The notes: generated by a model from the sequence alone, not told the origin. DNA of 64,000 nt from Buchnera aphidicola (Cinara piceae) (GCF_900699035.1 NZ_LR217739.1:370998-434997); one strand, 5' to 3'. Counted from the first letter of the stretch, positions 1 to 10,764 are shown. A program made the numbers and translations.

Positions 1-815
1 TTTTTAATATCAGGTAATATGTTAAACCATAAATAACATGAATATGCCGCTTGAGCTACTAACATACCTAACCCGTCAGAATAATATTGACTACCTAAAT
101 ATTTACAAAATGATAAAAAAGGAGTTAATACATTTTTTTTCGAATAAGAAATATCATAACATTTCGTATGAGGAAAAATTAGTTTTTTTGGAAAAAAAGG
201 AGATTGATGACTTAATCCACAAGAAGTAGCATTAATAATGATATCAAAATGATTTTCATATAAATAATCTGAAAAAATAAAAATTTTTCCAAAACATTTA
301 AATTTTTTTACTAATCTAATAGAATTAATCATTGTTCTATTTAAAACAAAAATACAACATTTTTCCTTCAATAAATGATATACAATAGAATAAGCTACAC
401 CACCAGAACCTAGCAATAATACTACAGTATTTTTTTTCTTTAAATATTTTAAACGCTTTAAATCATATATTAAACCAATACCATCTGTGTTATCACCTAA
501 AAAATTATTATCTTCAATTTTTACTAAAGTATTTATAGAACCAGAAATATATGCTTTTTCACTATATTGATCAGGGATATTAAATGCATCTTTTTTAAAA
601 GGTACTGTAATATTACATCCATGACCACCTGAATTCAAAAATTCTATTACATTTTTAAAAAAATTTGATTTTTTACATGAAAAAGTACTATAATTGTAGT
701 TTATTTTTATCTCTTTAGAAAAATTTTTATGAATAACAGGAGATAAAGAATGCTTTACTGGGTTACCAAATAATAAAATATATTTTATTTTTTTTTTTAA
801 TGTTTCTTTTTTCAT
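1..815 (-). CDS. aroE: Shikimate dehydrogenase AroE (3' end cut by window edge)
   Basis: Reduces 3-dehydroshikimate to shikimate with NADPH, in the cytosolic pathway to chorismate and aromatic amino acids. Reading starts at the ATG at 813-815 and stays open for about 271 codons to the window edge; E. coli AroE has 272 residues, so only a few C-terminal residues are outside. Visible motifs are NITVPFKK (catalytic Lys), GDNTDG (catalytic Asp), the Rossmann loop GSGGVA, the LNRT dinucleotide-binding motif and the late SDGLGMLVAQAA helix. An 11-base poly(A) tract lies just after the start and is in frame. The gene diverges from def. With aroB and aroK in this window it supports an intact shikimate pathway, as expected of a nutritional symbiont. 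Confidence 0.95.
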   Translation of the reverse strand, partial: MKKETLKKKIKYILLFGNPVKHSLSPVIHKNFSKEIKINYNYSTFSCKKSNFFKNVIEFLNSGGHGCNITVPFKKDAFNIPDQYSEKAYISGSINTLVKIEDNNFLGDNTDGIGLIYDLKRLKYLKKKNTVVLLLGSGGVAYSIVYHLLKEKCCIFVLNRTMINSIRLVKKFKCFGKIFIFSDYLYENHFDIIINATSCGLSHQSPFFPKKLIFPHTKCYDISYSKKNVLTPFLSFCKYLGSQYYSDGLGMLVAQAAYSCYLWFNILPDIK

Positions 816-900
816 ACTATTTCCTAAACTTTTTAAAATAAATTTTTATAAAAATATAAAATATTTAAAAAAATAAAATTTTATAATTATAGAATTTTAC

Positions 901-928
901 TTGTCTTTTTAAGACATTTCATTATACA
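901..928 (+). promoter_or_regulatory. Putative sigma-70 promoter of def-fmt
   Basis: A -35-like TTGTCT (901-906), 16-base spacer and -10-like TATACA (923-928) lie 41 bases before the def start, in the 154-base gap between divergent aroE and def. The spacer holds a small inverted repeat (TGTCTT/AAGACA). Sequence match only; AT-rich DNA yields such matches by chance. Confidence 0.4.
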
Positions 929-969
929 AATTTAAATATACATTTAACTGATATATATAAATAATATCT

Positions 970-1419
970 ATGTCTATACGTAAAATTTTAAAATTTCCAG
1001 ATTATCGTTTACGATTAAAATCAAAACCAATTAAAACAATCAATTATAAAATAATAAAAACTATAAATGATATGTTTGATACAATGTATGCTAATAATGG
1101 AATTGGATTAGCTGCACCACAAATAAATATATTAAAAAGAATTATCGTAATTAGTTCACTAACACCTAATCAATCAGAATTAATTTTAATAAATCCTATT
1201 ATTTTAAAAAAAAATCACAAATATATTCGTACAAAAGAGGGTTGTTTATCAATTCCTAAAAAAACAGCTATAATTAATAGAGCAAGCTATATTAAAATAA
1301 AAGCAATTAATCATCTCGGACAATTATTTATATTAGAAGCGAGATCATTATTATCTGTTTGTATCCAACATGAAATGGATCATTTAATCGGGAAACTATT
1401 TATAGATTATATTAATTAA
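970..1419 (+). CDS. def: Peptide deformylase
   Basis: Removes the formyl group from the N-terminal methionine of new proteins; a cytosolic metalloenzyme acting at the ribosome exit. All three family motifs are present in order: GIGLAAPQ, EGCLSIP and the metal-binding HEMDH near residue 136. The protein ends at 149 residues, about 20 short of the E. coli enzyme; the missing part is the C-terminal helix after the fold core, so activity is likely kept. It is 39 bases upstream of fmt, the usual pairing of the enzymes that remove and add the formyl group. Confidence 0.97.
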   Translation: MSIRKILKFPDYRLRLKSKPIKTINYKIIKTINDMFDTMYANNGIGLAAPQINILKRIIVISSLTPNQSELILINPIILKKNHKYIRTKEGCLSIPKKTAIINRASYIKIKAINHLGQLFILEARSLLSVCIQHEMDHLIGKLFIDYIN

Positions 1420-1458
1420 TAATATATTTTTTATAAAATAATCTATTTATATTAAAAT

Positions 1459-2415
1459 ATGTCAAAAAAAATATTAAAAATTATTTTCGCAGGTAGCAAT
1501 GATTTTTCATTAGCTCACTTATATTCATTATTTTATTCAAAATATGTTATATCAGCTATAATAACTAAACCAGATAACATATATTGTAAAAAAAAAAATA
1601 ATCCTTTTTCATCTATCAAAAAATTTGCAATTAAAAATAATATAAAAATATTACAACCAAATGATTTATTTGAAAAAAAATTTTATAAATCTATTCTTGA
1701 TATACAAGCAAATATATTAATTGTATCATCTTATGGATCTATAATACCTAAAAAAATTTTAAAATTATTTCCTTTAGGTGGCATTAATATACACGCATCG
1801 CTATTGCCAAGATGGAAAGGAGCAGCTCCTGTCCAATGGGCAATATTATCAGGAGATAAACAAACAGGAATTAGTGTAATAAAAATGAATTCTAATATTG
1901 ATTCTGGAAAAATAATTTATACATTAACTTGTCCTATTAATTCAACTGATACTACTACAACATTATGCGCAAAATTAATTCCAATCTCATTACAATGTAT
2001 GTATCAATCTCTAAATATAATAAATAATCCAAATATAAAAAAATATTACAAACAAGATAAAAATCTTGAAACTAAAGCACCAAAAATAAAAAAAAGAGAT
2101 TCAAGAATTTCTTGGTCTCTCTCAGTTATACAGATTGATCGATTAATTCGAGCTTTCACTCCATGGCCATGTTGTCAATTTTTTATTAATGGTTATTTTA
2201 TAAAAATAAAAAAACACTCAATTATATCGTTTAATAAAAAAAATTTTTATTGCGGGGAAATTATTAAAATCAATAAAAAAGGAATACAAATAAATACTAA
2301 AAAAGGAATATTAAATATAGAAAAAATACAAATACCAGGTAAAAAAACCATACACATAAGTCAAATTATACATACAAATAAAAAACTATTTATTAAACAT
2401 TCTATATTAAAATAA
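1459..2415 (+). CDS. fmt: Methionyl-tRNA formyltransferase
   Basis: Formylates Met-tRNAfMet with 10-formyl-tetrahydrofolate to make the initiator tRNA. The 318-residue length is close to E. coli Fmt (315). The N-terminal Rossmann-like domain carries the catalytic block HASLLPRWKGAAPVQ and the GISVIKMN/DSG segment. The C-terminal OB-like domain that binds tRNA is lysine-rich but present (PAPKIKKRD-like linker, then FTPWP). It follows def as an operon and ends just before a strong hairpin terminator. Confidence 0.97.
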   Translation: MSKKILKIIFAGSNDFSLAHLYSLFYSKYVISAIITKPDNIYCKKKNNPFSSIKKFAIKNNIKILQPNDLFEKKFYKSILDIQANILIVSSYGSIIPKKILKLFPLGGINIHASLLPRWKGAAPVQWAILSGDKQTGISVIKMNSNIDSGKIIYTLTCPINSTDTTTTLCAKLIPISLQCMYQSLNIINNPNIKKYYKQDKNLETKAPKIKKRDSRISWSLSVIQIDRLIRAFTPWPCCQFFINGYFIKIKKHSIISFNKKNFYCGEIIKINKKGIQINTKKGILNIEKIQIPGKKTIHISQIIHTNKKLFIKHSILK

Positions 2416-2452
2416 TCTTTAATACTTTTAAAGTATAAAAATTATTACAAAG

Positions 2453-2476
2453 AACGGCATAAAAATGCCGTTTTTT
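2453..2476 (+). terminator. Rho-independent terminator after fmt
   Basis: An 8-bp stem (AACGGCAT / ATGCCGTT) with a four-A loop is followed directly by a T run, 38 bases after the fmt stop. It lies between convergent fmt and rplQ and has A residues on its other flank, so it may also stop the alpha operon. Confidence 0.85.
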
Positions 2477-2523
2477 ATTAAAATTATAAATTTAAAAATT
2501 CATTAAAACCTATTTAATAATTT

Positions 2524-2886
2524 TTAAAAATTTCGACCAACTAATTCTACATATGCTATAGTAGCATTGTCACCTTTTCGAAAACCACACTTTAATATAC
2601 GTAAATAACCACCTGGTCTAGAATAAAAATAAGGCCCTAACTCATGAAATAATTTCTTTACTGTAAAAATATTACAAATACGAGAAAATACTAATCTTCG
2701 ATTAACTATCGTATCATATTTTGACAGCGTAATAATTGGTTCAACAAAACGACGTAACTCTTTTGCTTTGGATAAAGTAGTTTTAATATACTCGTATTTA
2801 ATTAATGAACATGTCATGTTTTTTAACATAGATTGTAAATGACTACGTGTTCTATTTAATAATCGTCCCGTTTTTCTATGTCTCAT
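2524..2886 (-). CDS. rplQ: 50S ribosomal protein L17
   Basis: L17 of the large subunit, near the peptide exit tunnel. The 120-residue product starts [12 protein letters not shown], the family signature, and keeps the central [12 protein letters not shown] region; the C-terminal tail is a few residues shorter than in E. coli (127). It is the last gene of the alpha operon (rpsM-rpsK-rpsD-rpoA-rplQ), 71 bases after rpoA. Confidence 0.98.
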   Translation of the reverse strand: MRHRKTGRLLNRTRSHLQSMLKNMTCSLIKYEYIKTTLSKAKELRRFVEPIITLSKYDTIVNRRLVFSRICNIFTVKKLFHELGPYFYSRPGGYLRILKCGFRKGDNATIAYVELVGRNF

Positions 2887-2957
2887 AACATTATATCCCG
2901 TAAAAAAATTGAAAAATTTTTAATTTATATATCAAAAAATATTGATTTTAAAAAAAT

Positions 2958-3947
2958 TTAATCTTCTATAAGAATTTTAGGAGGCCAATTATCTAACTTC
3001 ATTCCTAATGATAAACCCTTAATTGCTAATATATCCTTAATTTCAGTTAATGACTTTTTTCCTAGATTAGGAGTTTTTAATAATTCCACTTCAGTTTTCT
3101 GCACTAAATCACCAATATAATGAATGCTTTCAGCTTTCAAACAATTAGCGGATCGAACTGTTAATTCTAAATCGTCTACAGGACGCAATAAAATCGGTTC
3201 AAACTCAGGTTTTTCTTCTTTAATTTCAGGTTCACGAATACCTCTTAAATCTACAAAAGATTCTAACTGTTCAGCTAAAATAGTAGCTGCTTTTCTAATT
3301 GCTTCCTCTGGATCAATAGTCCCATTTGTTTCCATTTCTATAATTAACTTATCTAAATCAGTTCTTTGTTTAACTCTTGCAGCTTCAACATGATAAATAA
3401 TACGTTCTATAGGACTATAGGATACATCCAGAAATAATTTACCAATAATTTGATTATTTTTATTTAAATCTTTACTAGATTCAGCAGTTATATATCCTCT
3501 TCCTCTTACTACTTTCATTCGAATCTCAATAGAAACATCGGGGCAGGTTAAATGACATATAGTATGTTTTAAATTTACAATTTCAGTAGAAGAATCATAA
3601 TCAATGTCTGCCGCAATAACTGGCCCTACACCGCTTTTTTTTAAATGTAATATTACTTCATCTTTTCCAAATAATTTTATTGATAAACCTTTTAAATTTA
3701 ATAATATATCTAATATATCTTCTTGAACTCCTTCTTTATGTGTATATTCATGCAAGATACCATTAATTTCAACTTCTGTAACAGCACATCCAGATATTGA
3801 AGATAATAAAATTCTCCGTAAAGCATTTCCTAGTGTATGACCAAACCCACGTTCTAATGGCTCCAAAGTAATCTTGGCTTGAGTAGAACTAATTTGTTGA
3901 ATATCTACTAATCTCGGTTTTAAAAAATCTTCTACAAAATCCCCCAT
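2958..3947 (-). CDS. rpoA: RNA polymerase alpha subunit
   Basis: Alpha subunit; its dimer scaffolds beta and beta' and its C-terminal domain contacts UP elements and activators. The 329-residue length equals E. coli. The N-terminal domain has [23 protein letters not shown]; the C-terminal domain has VRSANCL, whose arginine corresponds to the DNA-contacting Arg265, and [11 protein letters not shown]. The whole C-terminal domain is kept, so promoter regulation through UP elements remains possible in spite of genome reduction. It lies between rpsD and rplQ. Confidence 0.99.
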   Translation of the reverse strand: MGDFVEDFLKPRLVDIQQISSTQAKITLEPLERGFGHTLGNALRRILLSSISGCAVTEVEINGILHEYTHKEGVQEDILDILLNLKGLSIKLFGKDEVILHLKKSGVGPVIAADIDYDSSTEIVNLKHTICHLTCPDVSIEIRMKVVRGRGYITAESSKDLNKNNQIIGKLFLDVSYSPIERIIYHVEAARVKQRTDLDKLIIEMETNGTIDPEEAIRKAATILAEQLESFVDLRGIREPEIKEEKPEFEPILLRPVDDLELTVRSANCLKAESIHYIGDLVQKTEVELLKTPNLGKKSLTEIKDILAIKGLSLGMKLDNWPPKILIED

Positions 3948-3978
3948 TACTCTCCTCTCTAAATATTAGTAATCTATA

Positions 3979-4599
3979 TTATTTAGAATATAACTCTACA
4001 ATTAAATGTTCATTAATGTCAGAAGATAAATCATCACGTTCTATTGTACGTAATAAAAAACCTTCCATTTTTTTATAATTTACATCTAACCAAGCAGATT
4101 TCTCACGTTGATTCATAATCTCTACAGCAGCTTTAATTCGTAATTGATTTTGTGATTTTTTCAAAATAGATATTTTATCATTTATAGAAACTTGAAAAGA
4201 AGGAATATTTACAATTTTACTGTTAACACAAACAGACTTATGACTAATTAATTGACGTGATTCTGCACGTGTAGCACTAAAACCCATACGATATACAATA
4301 TTATCAAGACGCTTCTCTAATAAAAAAAGCAAATTCTGCCCAGTATTTCCCTTTAATTTAGAAGCTTTTTTATAGTAATTATGAAATTGTCGTTCTAATA
4401 TTCCGTATAAACGACGTAATTTTTGTTTTTCTCTTAATTGTTTTGCATATTCAGATAATCGCAATTTTCGAGATCCATGTTGACCAGGAGCTTGGTCAAT
4501 ATTACATTTAGATTCAATGGAACGCACACCAGATTTTAAAAATAAATCTGAACTTTCTCGTCGACTTAATTTTAATTTTGGACCTAAATATTTTGCCAT
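3979..4599 (-). CDS. rpsD: 30S ribosomal protein S4
   Basis: Primary 16S rRNA binder that starts 30S body assembly. The 206-residue length matches E. coli; it begins [15 protein letters not shown], followed by [17 protein letters not shown] and the S4 RNA-binding domain ([12 protein letters not shown]...SRQLISHK). In E. coli S4 represses the alpha operon by binding a pseudoknot in the rpsM leader; whether that control remains here cannot be told by eye. Thirty bases follow rpsK. Confidence 0.98.
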   Translation of the reverse strand: MAKYLGPKLKLSRRESSDLFLKSGVRSIESKCNIDQAPGQHGSRKLRLSEYAKQLREKQKLRRLYGILERQFHNYYKKASKLKGNTGQNLLFLLEKRLDNIVYRMGFSATRAESRQLISHKSVCVNSKIVNIPSFQVSINDKISILKKSQNQLRIKAAVEIMNQREKSAWLDVNYKKMEGFLLRTIERDDLSSDINEHLIVELYSK

Positions 4600-4628
4600 A
4601 TTTATATTTCTCTTTTTTTTAAATAAAA

Positions 4629-5021
4629 TTAAACTCTACGTTTTTTAGGTGGTCGACATCCATTATGAGGAATAGGAGTAATATCTTTAATACTTGTAAT
4701 ACGAAAACCTGAAGCATTTAAAGATCTAATTGTTGATTCTCGACCTGGTCCTGGGCCTTTAACCATTATTTCTAAATTTTTTATCCCATAATCTTTTACA
4801 CGATCTGCACATTTTTCTGCTGCTACTTGAGCAGCAAAAGGAGTCGATTTCCTTGAACCTCTAAAACCAGATCCTCCAGAAGTTGCCCAACCTAATGTAT
4901 TACCTTTACGATCAGTAATAGTAACAATTGTATTATTAAAAGAGGCATGAATATATGCAATACCGTCTAAAATTTGTTTTTTTACACGTTTTTTAGAATT
5001 ACTTGCTATTTTTTTTGACAT
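4629..5021 (-). CDS. rpsK: 30S ribosomal protein S11
   Basis: Platform protein of the small subunit, next to the mRNA exit. The 130-residue product carries the family core [19 protein letters not shown], the [16 protein letters not shown] segment and the C-terminal [13 protein letters not shown], all nearly identical to E. coli. It follows rpsM by 17 bases in the alpha operon. Confidence 0.98.
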   Translation of the reverse strand: MSKKIASNSKKRVKKQILDGIAYIHASFNNTIVTITDRKGNTLGWATSGGSGFRGSRKSTPFAAQVAAEKCADRVKDYGIKNLEIMVKGPGPGRESTIRSLNASGFRITSIKDITPIPHNGCRPPKKRRV

Positions 5022-5038
5022 AATAAAATATTTTCCTA

Positions 5039-5398
5039 TTATCTACTTTTTATTAACTTTCTCGGTCCTTTACATGTACGCGCATTTGTTTTTGTTCTTT
5101 GTCCACGAACTGGAAGATGTTTACGATGACGAAGTCCTCGATAACAACCAATATCCATTAATCTTTTTATATTAATTGTTTTTTCTCTACGTAAATCACC
5201 TTCAACAAGAAATTTAGATATTATTGAACGTAATATTTCAATTTGATTATCTTTTAATTCACTAACTTTTATATTATATGGTATACCTGAAGTACAACAA
5301 ATTTTTTTAGATAATGATAAACCAATTCCATAAATTCTAGTTAATGCTATTAATATATGTTTATAATCAGGAATATTTATTCCAGCAATTCTTGTCAC
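5039..5398 (-). CDS. rpsM: 30S ribosomal protein S13 (GTG start)
   Basis: Head protein of the 30S subunit that contacts the P-site tRNA and bridges to the 50S. The 119-residue product begins [10 protein letters not shown] after the start and ends with the basic [17 protein letters not shown] region. The start codon is GTG (5396-5398), preceded by an AAGGA ribosome binding site at about 8 bases. As first gene of the alpha operon it has a 111-base leader after rpmJ, where E. coli places the S4 target. Confidence 0.97.
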   Translation of the reverse strand: MTRIAGINIPDYKHILIALTRIYGIGLSLSKKICCTSGIPYNIKVSELKDNQIEILRSIISKFLVEGDLRREKTINIKRLMDIGCYRGLRHRKHLPVRGQRTKTNARTCKGPRKLIKSR

Positions 5399-5509
5399 AA
5401 ATATTTTTCCTTATTAAAATAATTTAATAATAAAATATTTTTTACTATTAAAATATAAGTTTAATATATAATTAATTTATATATTTTAAAATATATAAAA
5501 TTATTCTAA

Positions 5510-5626
5510 TTACCCTTGTCTTTGTTTATGTTTTGGATCATTACTACAAATTACACGAACTATATTTTTTCTGCGTATAATTTTACAACTTCTACAAATC
5601 TTTTTAACAGATGCACGTACTTTCAT
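5510..5626 (-). CDS. rpmJ: 50S ribosomal protein L36
   Basis: A 38-residue zinc-binding protein of the large subunit. It begins [15 protein letters not shown] and continues to a second cysteine in VRVICS, before ending KHKQRQG; the pattern of three cysteines and one histidine is the zinc-binding (C+) form. The ATG is at 5624-5626 after a GGAGAAAT ribosome binding site, 35 bases after secY, as in E. coli where it ends the spc operon. Confidence 0.97.
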   Translation of the reverse strand: MKVRASVKKICRSCKIIRRKNIVRVICSNDPKHKQRQG

Positions 5627-5661
5627 TATTTCTCCAAAAATAAATATTCATTCATGCTATT

Positions 5662-6957
5662 TTAGCTTTTTAAATATAAATTGGCTTTTTTAAGTATTTT
5701 TTTATATTTAGTAGACATCATTAATGTTTGTATTTGTATAATAAATTCTATTAATACTACTACAACAATTAATAAAGAAGTACCACCAAAATAAAAAGGA
5801 ACTTTTAAGTATACTTGCATGATATCAGGAATCAAACATATAAATACTGTATAAATAGAACCAATTGTTGTTAATTTCAAAACAATTTTTTTAATGTATT
5901 GTGATGTACGTATACCTGGTCGAATTCCAGGAATAAATGCGCTAGATTTTTTTAAATTTATAGCTGTATCTCGAACATCAAAAATTATACTGGTATAAAA
6001 AAAACAAAAAAATATTATTAATGTTATATTGATTAATAAATAAATACTATGATTATATTTAAAATAATTAAAAAACTGTATCAAATAAAAAAAATTATGA
6101 AAAATATAACGAAAATAAGTTATAATAATAGATGGAAATAAAATTAAACTAGAAGAAAAAATCACCGGAACTACCCCAGCCATATTTAATTTCAAAGGTA
6201 AATAACTATTATGTGCAGAATGCATACGTTGACCTTGTTGACGGCGAGCATAGCATACAGTAATTTTACGCTGACTTTTCTCTATAAATACTACAATAAA
6301 AACAACAAAGATCATTATAAAAGCAATTAATAATATATATAAAAAATTAAACTGATTAATTTTCATAACTTTTAATGTTTGTATAGCTGAAGATGGTAAA
6401 CTAGAAACTATTCCTGAAAAAATAATCAAAGAAACACCATTACCTAAACCTTTTTCAGTTATAAATTCTCCCAGCCACATTAAAAACATTGTACCAGTAA
6501 CTAAACTTATAACGGAAATAACATAAAAATAACGATCAGCACAAATGACAAGATTATTCATTCCAGGAAGAAAGGGTAATCCAGAAACTACACTAATAGA
6601 CTGAATTATTGATAATAATAAAGTTACATATTTAGTATATTGATTAATTTTTTTTCTTCCCAGTTCTCCTTCTTTTTTTAAATGCTTTAAATGCGGAACT
6701 AAAAATGTTAACAACTGAATTATTATAGAAGAAGAAATATAAGGCATAACACCTAATGCAAATATTGATGCTCTATTTAAAGAACCGCCGGAAAACATAT
6801 TAAATATTGTTAATAAAGAACTATTTTTATGAAAAAAAAATTGTTCTAAAACATTGATATCAATACCTGGGATAGGAATAAAAGAACCTATACGAAATAT
6901 TATAATTGCCATAAAAACAAGAATAATTCTTTTTTTTAGATTATATAATGTAGACAT
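5662..6957 (-). CDS. secY: Preprotein translocase channel subunit SecY
   Basis: Channel of the Sec translocase in the inner membrane. The 431-residue protein has ten predictable hydrophobic helices, close to the 443 residues of E. coli. Conserved pieces include the N-terminal FRIGSFIPIPGID, the plug segment FNMFSGGSLNRASIFALGVMPYI and the cytosolic loop GIRPG. The stretch between TM6 and TM8 is rich in F, I and N, showing AT-driven drift. It lies between rplO and rpmJ in the spc operon. Confidence 0.98.
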   Translation of the reverse strand: MSTLYNLKKRIILVFMAIIIFRIGSFIPIPGIDINVLEQFFFHKNSSLLTIFNMFSGGSLNRASIFALGVMPYISSSIIIQLLTFLVPHLKHLKKEGELGRKKINQYTKYVTLLLSIIQSISVVSGLPFLPGMNNLVICADRYFYVISVISLVTGTMFLMWLGEFITEKGLGNGVSLIIFSGIVSSLPSSAIQTLKVMKINQFNFLYILLIAFIMIFVVFIVVFIEKSQRKITVCYARRQQGQRMHSAHNSYLPLKLNMAGVVPVIFSSSLILFPSIIITYFRYIFHNFFYLIQFFNYFKYNHSIYLLINITLIIFFCFFYTSIIFDVRDTAINLKKSSAFIPGIRPGIRTSQYIKKIVLKLTTIGSIYTVFICLIPDIMQVYLKVPFYFGGTSLLIVVVVLIEFIIQIQTLMMSTKYKKILKKANLYLKS

Positions 6958-7005
6958 AATGTATTTTCTATTAATAAAAAATGGTTTAATAGTATTATTA
7001 TATAT

Positions 7006-7443
7006 TTAATTATTAATTTTTCCTCCTGCTGACTCAATACATAAACGAGCTCCTTTAGTAACAAATAGACCAGAAACTACAATAGGCCTGTTAATGTTAC
7101 CTACTTTAATAATTTTAACATATTTAATATTTTTTTTAATTAAATTTGTTTTTTTTAAAACAGATAAATCTATAACTGAAATATCAGATAAATTATCTAA
7201 TTCAAATAATCTGATTTCATCAACAAATATTTTTTTTTTAGAAACAAAACCAAATTTTGGAATTCTTCTATATAATGGTGTTTGACCCCCTTCAAAACCT
7301 TTACGAATTTTTCCACCAGATCTTGATGTTTGACCTTTATGTCCTCTTCCTCCGGTTTTTCCTAAACCAGAACCAATACCTCTACATATACGTTTTCTTT
7401 TTCTATTTTTATATATAGAATTAGATATAGTATTTAAATACAT
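7006..7443 (-). CDS. rplO: 50S ribosomal protein L15
   Basis: Late-assembly protein of the large subunit. The 145-residue product has the glycine-rich N-terminal extension [22 protein letters not shown] and [11 protein letters not shown] typical of L15. Its start overlaps the last 10 bases of rpmD, suggesting translational coupling. Confidence 0.97.
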   Translation of the reverse strand: MYLNTISNSIYKNRKRKRICRGIGSGLGKTGGRGHKGQTSRSGGKIRKGFEGGQTPLYRRIPKFGFVSKKKIFVDEIRLFELDNLSDISVIDLSVLKKTNLIKKNIKYVKIIKVGNINRPIVVSGLFVTKGARLCIESAGGKINN

Positions 7444-7628
7444 AATTTATTTCCTTCTTTTATATTTATCATATAAAAAACCTGGTTTATCATACCTCTA
7501 ATAGCAGCAGTATCTTCTCTTTCTACAGTATCACCGACATAACGTAAACCTAATCCTTTCATAGTTGCAATATGTTTCGGCAAGCGACCAATTTGACTTT
7601 TTATCTGTGTTATAACAATCGTTTTCAT
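7434..7628 (-). CDS. rpmD: 50S ribosomal protein L30
   Basis: Small protein of the large subunit. The core [17 protein letters not shown] and [14 protein letters not shown] is unmistakable. At 64 residues it is five longer than in E. coli because of a C-terminal extension that runs into rplO. It lies 21 bases after rpsE. Confidence 0.96.
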   Translation of the reverse strand: MKTIVITQIKSQIGRLPKHIATMKGLGLRYVGDTVEREDTAAIRGMINQVFYMINIKEGNKLCI

Positions 7629-7649
7629 AAGGATTAATACACCATATAT

Positions 7650-8144
7650 TTAAAATTTAGTAATAGATTTACCTAATTTTTTTTCAATCATCTCAGGTGA
7701 TCTAATTTTTTTTAAACCATCTATAGTTGCACGTACTACATTAATTGGATTAGTAGATCCATAAATCTTAGCTAAAATATTATGAATACCTACAACTTCT
7801 AATATTAATCTCATTGCACCTCCAGCAATAATACCTGTACCTGCAGAAGCAGGTTTCATAAATATTTTAGAGCCAGTATGTGAACCATATACAGAATGTT
7901 GTATAGTATGTTTAAATAAAGGGATAGAGATCATATTCTTACGTGCTTTTTCCATAGCTTTCTGAATAGCTGAAGGTACTTCCCTCGCTTTTCCATATCC
8001 AAATCCCACTTTTCCATTACCATTACCTACTACTGTTAAAGCAGTAAAAGAAAAAATTCTTCCACCTTTTACTGTTTTTGAAACCCTATTTACAGAAATT
8101 AATTTTTCTTTTAATTCTGTTGATAATTTTTTATCAAAATGCAT
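7650..8144 (-). CDS. rpsE: 30S ribosomal protein S5
   Basis: S5 acts in decoding fidelity and mRNA helicase activity at the entry tunnel. The 164 residues start with the double-stranded-RNA-binding domain ([28 protein letters not shown]) and go on to the C-terminal domain with [11 protein letters not shown]. Length is close to E. coli (167). Confidence 0.98.
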   Translation of the reverse strand: MHFDKKLSTELKEKLISVNRVSKTVKGGRIFSFTALTVVGNGNGKVGFGYGKAREVPSAIQKAMEKARKNMISIPLFKHTIQHSVYGSHTGSKIFMKPASAGTGIIAGGAMRLILEVVGIHNILAKIYGSTNPINVVRATIDGLKKIRSPEMIEKKLGKSITKF

Positions 8145-8161
8145 ATATACTATCCTTTTTA

Positions 8162-8530
8162 TTAAAAAACTAAACCAGTAATACGCGCTGATTCAGCTAA
8201 CTCTTTTATCCTACCATGATATTTAAAACCAGAACGATCAAAAGAAATTGTTTTTATTCCCTTTTTTAAAGCTCTTTGAGCAATTAACTCTCCTATTAAT
8301 TTTGCGGAAACTTTATTACCGGTATATATATTTTGTATTTTTAACTTTTTAAATTCTAAAGTAGATGCACAAACAGCAATAATAGAAGTATTATATGAAA
8401 TAATTTGTGCATAAATATGTCTTGAAGTACGATGTACAACTAAACGAAAAGAACAATTACTTTGTATTTTTTTTCGTATTTTTGTATAACGTCTAATACG
8501 AGAATATTTTTTATTTATCTTTCCTTTCAT
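8162..8530 (-). CDS. rplR: 50S ribosomal protein L18
   Basis: Binds 5S rRNA with L5 and L25. The 122-residue protein shows the basic N-terminus, [15 protein letters not shown] and the C-terminal [20 protein letters not shown] motif. One base separates it from rplF. Confidence 0.97.
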   Translation of the reverse strand: MKGKINKKYSRIRRYTKIRKKIQSNCSFRLVVHRTSRHIYAQIISYNTSIIAVCASTLEFKKLKIQNIYTGNKVSAKLIGELIAQRALKKGIKTISFDRSGFKYHGRIKELAESARITGLVF

Positions 8531-8531
8531 A

Positions 8532-9071
8532 TTACTTCTTTTTAGCCTCTTTAATACGAACTACTTCATTTAAATAACGAATACCCTTTCCTTTATATGG
8601 TTCAGGAATACGATAGGATCGTATATTTGCTGCTACTTGTCCTACAAGTTGTTTATCTATTCCCGTTAAAACAATTTCATTTTGAGGCAATAATACTACT
8701 TTTATTGAAGGTGGAAGTTTATAAAAAATAGGATGTGAAAAACCTAAATATAATTTTAAAATATTATTTTTTTCTATTGTAGCACGATAACCAATACCAA
8801 ATAAATTTAATTGTTTTTTAAAACCAATAGTCACACCTATAATCATCATATAAACTAACGAACGATAGGTACCAGCTTGCATCCAGCCATATGATTCAGA
8901 AGAGTGATCGTGTGAAAAAAATAAACAATCATTTTTCTGAACAACTTTTACGCATATATTCATTATACGTTTCAATGAACCTAACGGCCCACTAACTAAA
9001 ATTTCCAAATTATTTAAAATAATAGTTACATTTTTAGGGATAACAATAGGTGATTTTGCTACACGAGACAT
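8532..9071 (-). CDS. rplF: 50S ribosomal protein L6
   Basis: Binds near the sarcin-ricin loop at the factor-binding site. At 179 residues it has the two duplicated L6 folds; the C-terminal one ends [11 protein letters not shown], the family signature, followed by a lysine-rich tail. Spc operon member between rpsH and rplR. Confidence 0.98.
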   Translation of the reverse strand: MSRVAKSPIVIPKNVTIILNNLEILVSGPLGSLKRIMNICVKVVQKNDCLFFSHDHSSESYGWMQAGTYRSLVYMMIIGVTIGFKKQLNLFGIGYRATIEKNNILKLYLGFSHPIFYKLPPSIKVVLLPQNEIVLTGIDKQLVGQVAANIRSYRIPEPYKGKGIRYLNEVVRIKEAKKK

Positions 9072-9106
9072 TTTTTAAATTCCTTTATTGATATAAATTA
9101 ATAATA

Positions 9107-9499
9107 TTAATTTACGTAACATATAATTTCTCCGCCTAACCCTTTCTCTTTTGCAATACGATTAGTCATTACTCCTCGTGAAGTAGAAATAATAGCAATA
9201 CCTAAATTATTCATTACTACAGGTAAATTATATTTATTACAATACTTACGTAAACCTGGACGACTTACTCTAGAAATACGTTCAATAACAGATTTTCCGT
9301 TATAATATTTTAAAAAAATCTTTAATTCTGAATTATTATTTTTCTTTATTATATAATTATAAATATATCCTTCATATTTTAATACCCTTATAATATTTTT
9401 TTTTATTTTAGAAAACGGTACTGTTATAAAAATTTTGTTTGAATTTTGACCGTTACGAATACAAGTTAACATATCTGATATTGGATCTTGCATACTCAT
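9107..9499 (-). CDS. rpsH: 30S ribosomal protein S8
   Basis: Central-domain 16S rRNA binder and, in E. coli, translational repressor of the spc operon. The 130-residue protein opens [18 protein letters not shown] and closes with [27 protein letters not shown]. The middle part is more diverged and rich in Lys/Asn/Tyr. Confidence 0.97.
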   Translation of the reverse strand: MSMQDPISDMLTCIRNGQNSNKIFITVPFSKIKKNIIRVLKYEGYIYNYIIKKNNNSELKIFLKYYNGKSVIERISRVSRPGLRKYCNKYNLPVVMNNLGIAIISTSRGVMTNRIAKEKGLGGEIICYVN

Positions 9500-9548
9500 T
9501 ACAATGCTCCTATTAATAAATAACCAAAAATAATTAAAAAATAATTCA

Positions 9549-9854
9549 TTACCAACTAGCTTTAGTTAAACCTGGTATTTCTCCTCTCATAGCCGATTCA
9601 CGTAATTTCATACGACTTAATCCAAATTTTCTTAAAAAAGCATGTGGACGTCCGGTTTGTCGACAACGATTACGTTGTCGAGAAGGACTCGAATCTCTAG
9701 GTAAAGATTGTAGCTTTAACATAGCATTCCAGCGATCTTTATCTAAAGAATTCTTAGATTTAATAATATTTTTTAATTTAGATCGTATAGCATAGTATTT
9801 CACTGCTAACTTAGTTCTTTTAATTTCTCTTGCTTTCATAGATTGCTTAGCCAT
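9549..9854 (-). CDS. rpsN: 30S ribosomal protein S14
   Basis: S14 of the 30S head. At 101 residues, without a CxxC pair, it is the long zinc-free (C-) type. Motifs: [44 protein letters not shown] given here in part, and [11 protein letters not shown] at the end. Confidence 0.97.
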   Translation of the reverse strand: MAKQSMKAREIKRTKLAVKYYAIRSKLKNIIKSKNSLDKDRWNAMLKLQSLPRDSSPSRQRNRCRQTGRPHAFLRKFGLSRMKLRESAMRGEIPGLTKASW

Positions 9855-9874
9855 ATAATTTTACCGTTATAATT

Positions 9875-10414
9875 TTATTTTTGAAAAGGAAAGTTAAAAG
9901 CAGAAAGCAAAGATTCAGCTTCCAGATTAGATTTAGCATTAGTTGTAATTGTAATATTCATACCTCTAATAGAGTCAATTTTCTCATAATTAATTTCAGG
10001 AAAAATAATTTGTTCACGAATACCTAAACTATAATTACCTTGTCCATCAAATGACTTACGAGACATACCTCTAAAATCGCGTATGCGAGGTATTGCAATA
10101 GTAATTAGTTTATCAAAAAAATCCCATTTTCTCCTACCTCGTAAAGTAACTTTACATCCTACTGGATATCCTTTACGAATTTTAAAATTTGCAATAGATT
10201 TTTTAGCAACAGTAATGATTGGTTTTTGACCAGAAATTTGAGTTAAATCATTTACCGCATAATCTAATATTTTTTTATCTGTAACTGATTTTCCTACACC
10301 CATATTTAAAGTAATTTTTTTAATTTTAGGGACAGCCATTACTGTAGAATAATGAAATTGATTCATTAATTTTGGAATAATATCAGTAATATAAAAATTT
10401 TGTAATCTGCACAT
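9875..10414 (-). CDS. rplE: 50S ribosomal protein L5
   Basis: 5S rRNA-binding protein that touches the P-site tRNA. The 179 residues equal the E. coli length. Landmarks are [31 protein letters not shown] (in part), [11 protein letters not shown] and the closing FNFPFQK. Between rplX and rpsN. Confidence 0.98.
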   Translation of the reverse strand: MCRLQNFYITDIIPKLMNQFHYSTVMAVPKIKKITLNMGVGKSVTDKKILDYAVNDLTQISGQKPIITVAKKSIANFKIRKGYPVGCKVTLRGRRKWDFFDKLITIAIPRIRDFRGMSRKSFDGQGNYSLGIREQIIFPEINYEKIDSIRGMNITITTNAKSNLEAESLLSAFNFPFQK

Positions 10415-10435
10415 AGTGTATATACCTAGATCTAG

Positions 10436-10750
10436 TTAAAATAATTCCCGGTTAGATTTATATCGACGCATTTTTTTTCCCGAAGAAAAAAAAAATTCTA
10501 CTTTGTCTGCTTTATTAATTTTTTTATTAAAAATAGATAAATTAGAAAGATGAATAGTAGATTCTTTCAAAATAATACCACCCATCTGTTTTTTTTCTGG
10601 TATAGATTTTTGATGTTTTTTAACCATGTTGATCCCACTAACAATTGCTATATTAGTATCACGATAAACTTTTTTTACTATACCTGTTTTACCTTTATCT
10701 TTTCCAGTTAAAACAATCACTAAATCATTAGAACGTATTTTCGAAGCCAT
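10436..10750 (-). CDS. rplX: 50S ribosomal protein L24
   Basis: Early-assembly 23S rRNA binder beside the exit tunnel. The 104-residue product has the KOW motif VLTGKDKGKTGIVKKV and the GINMVKKHQKSIP segment. C-terminal part is lysine-rich but the length matches E. coli. Confidence 0.97.
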   Translation of the reverse strand: MASKIRSNDLVIVLTGKDKGKTGIVKKVYRDTNIAIVSGINMVKKHQKSIPEKKQMGGIILKESTIHLSNLSIFNKKINKADKVEFFFSSGKKMRRYKSNRELF

Positions 10751-10764
10751 TCTTAATTTCCTTT

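Noticed and set aside
38-229. 63-codon plus-strand frame near the window start
   Set aside because: It lies antisense to the conserved C-terminal half of aroE and resembles no protein; a shadow.
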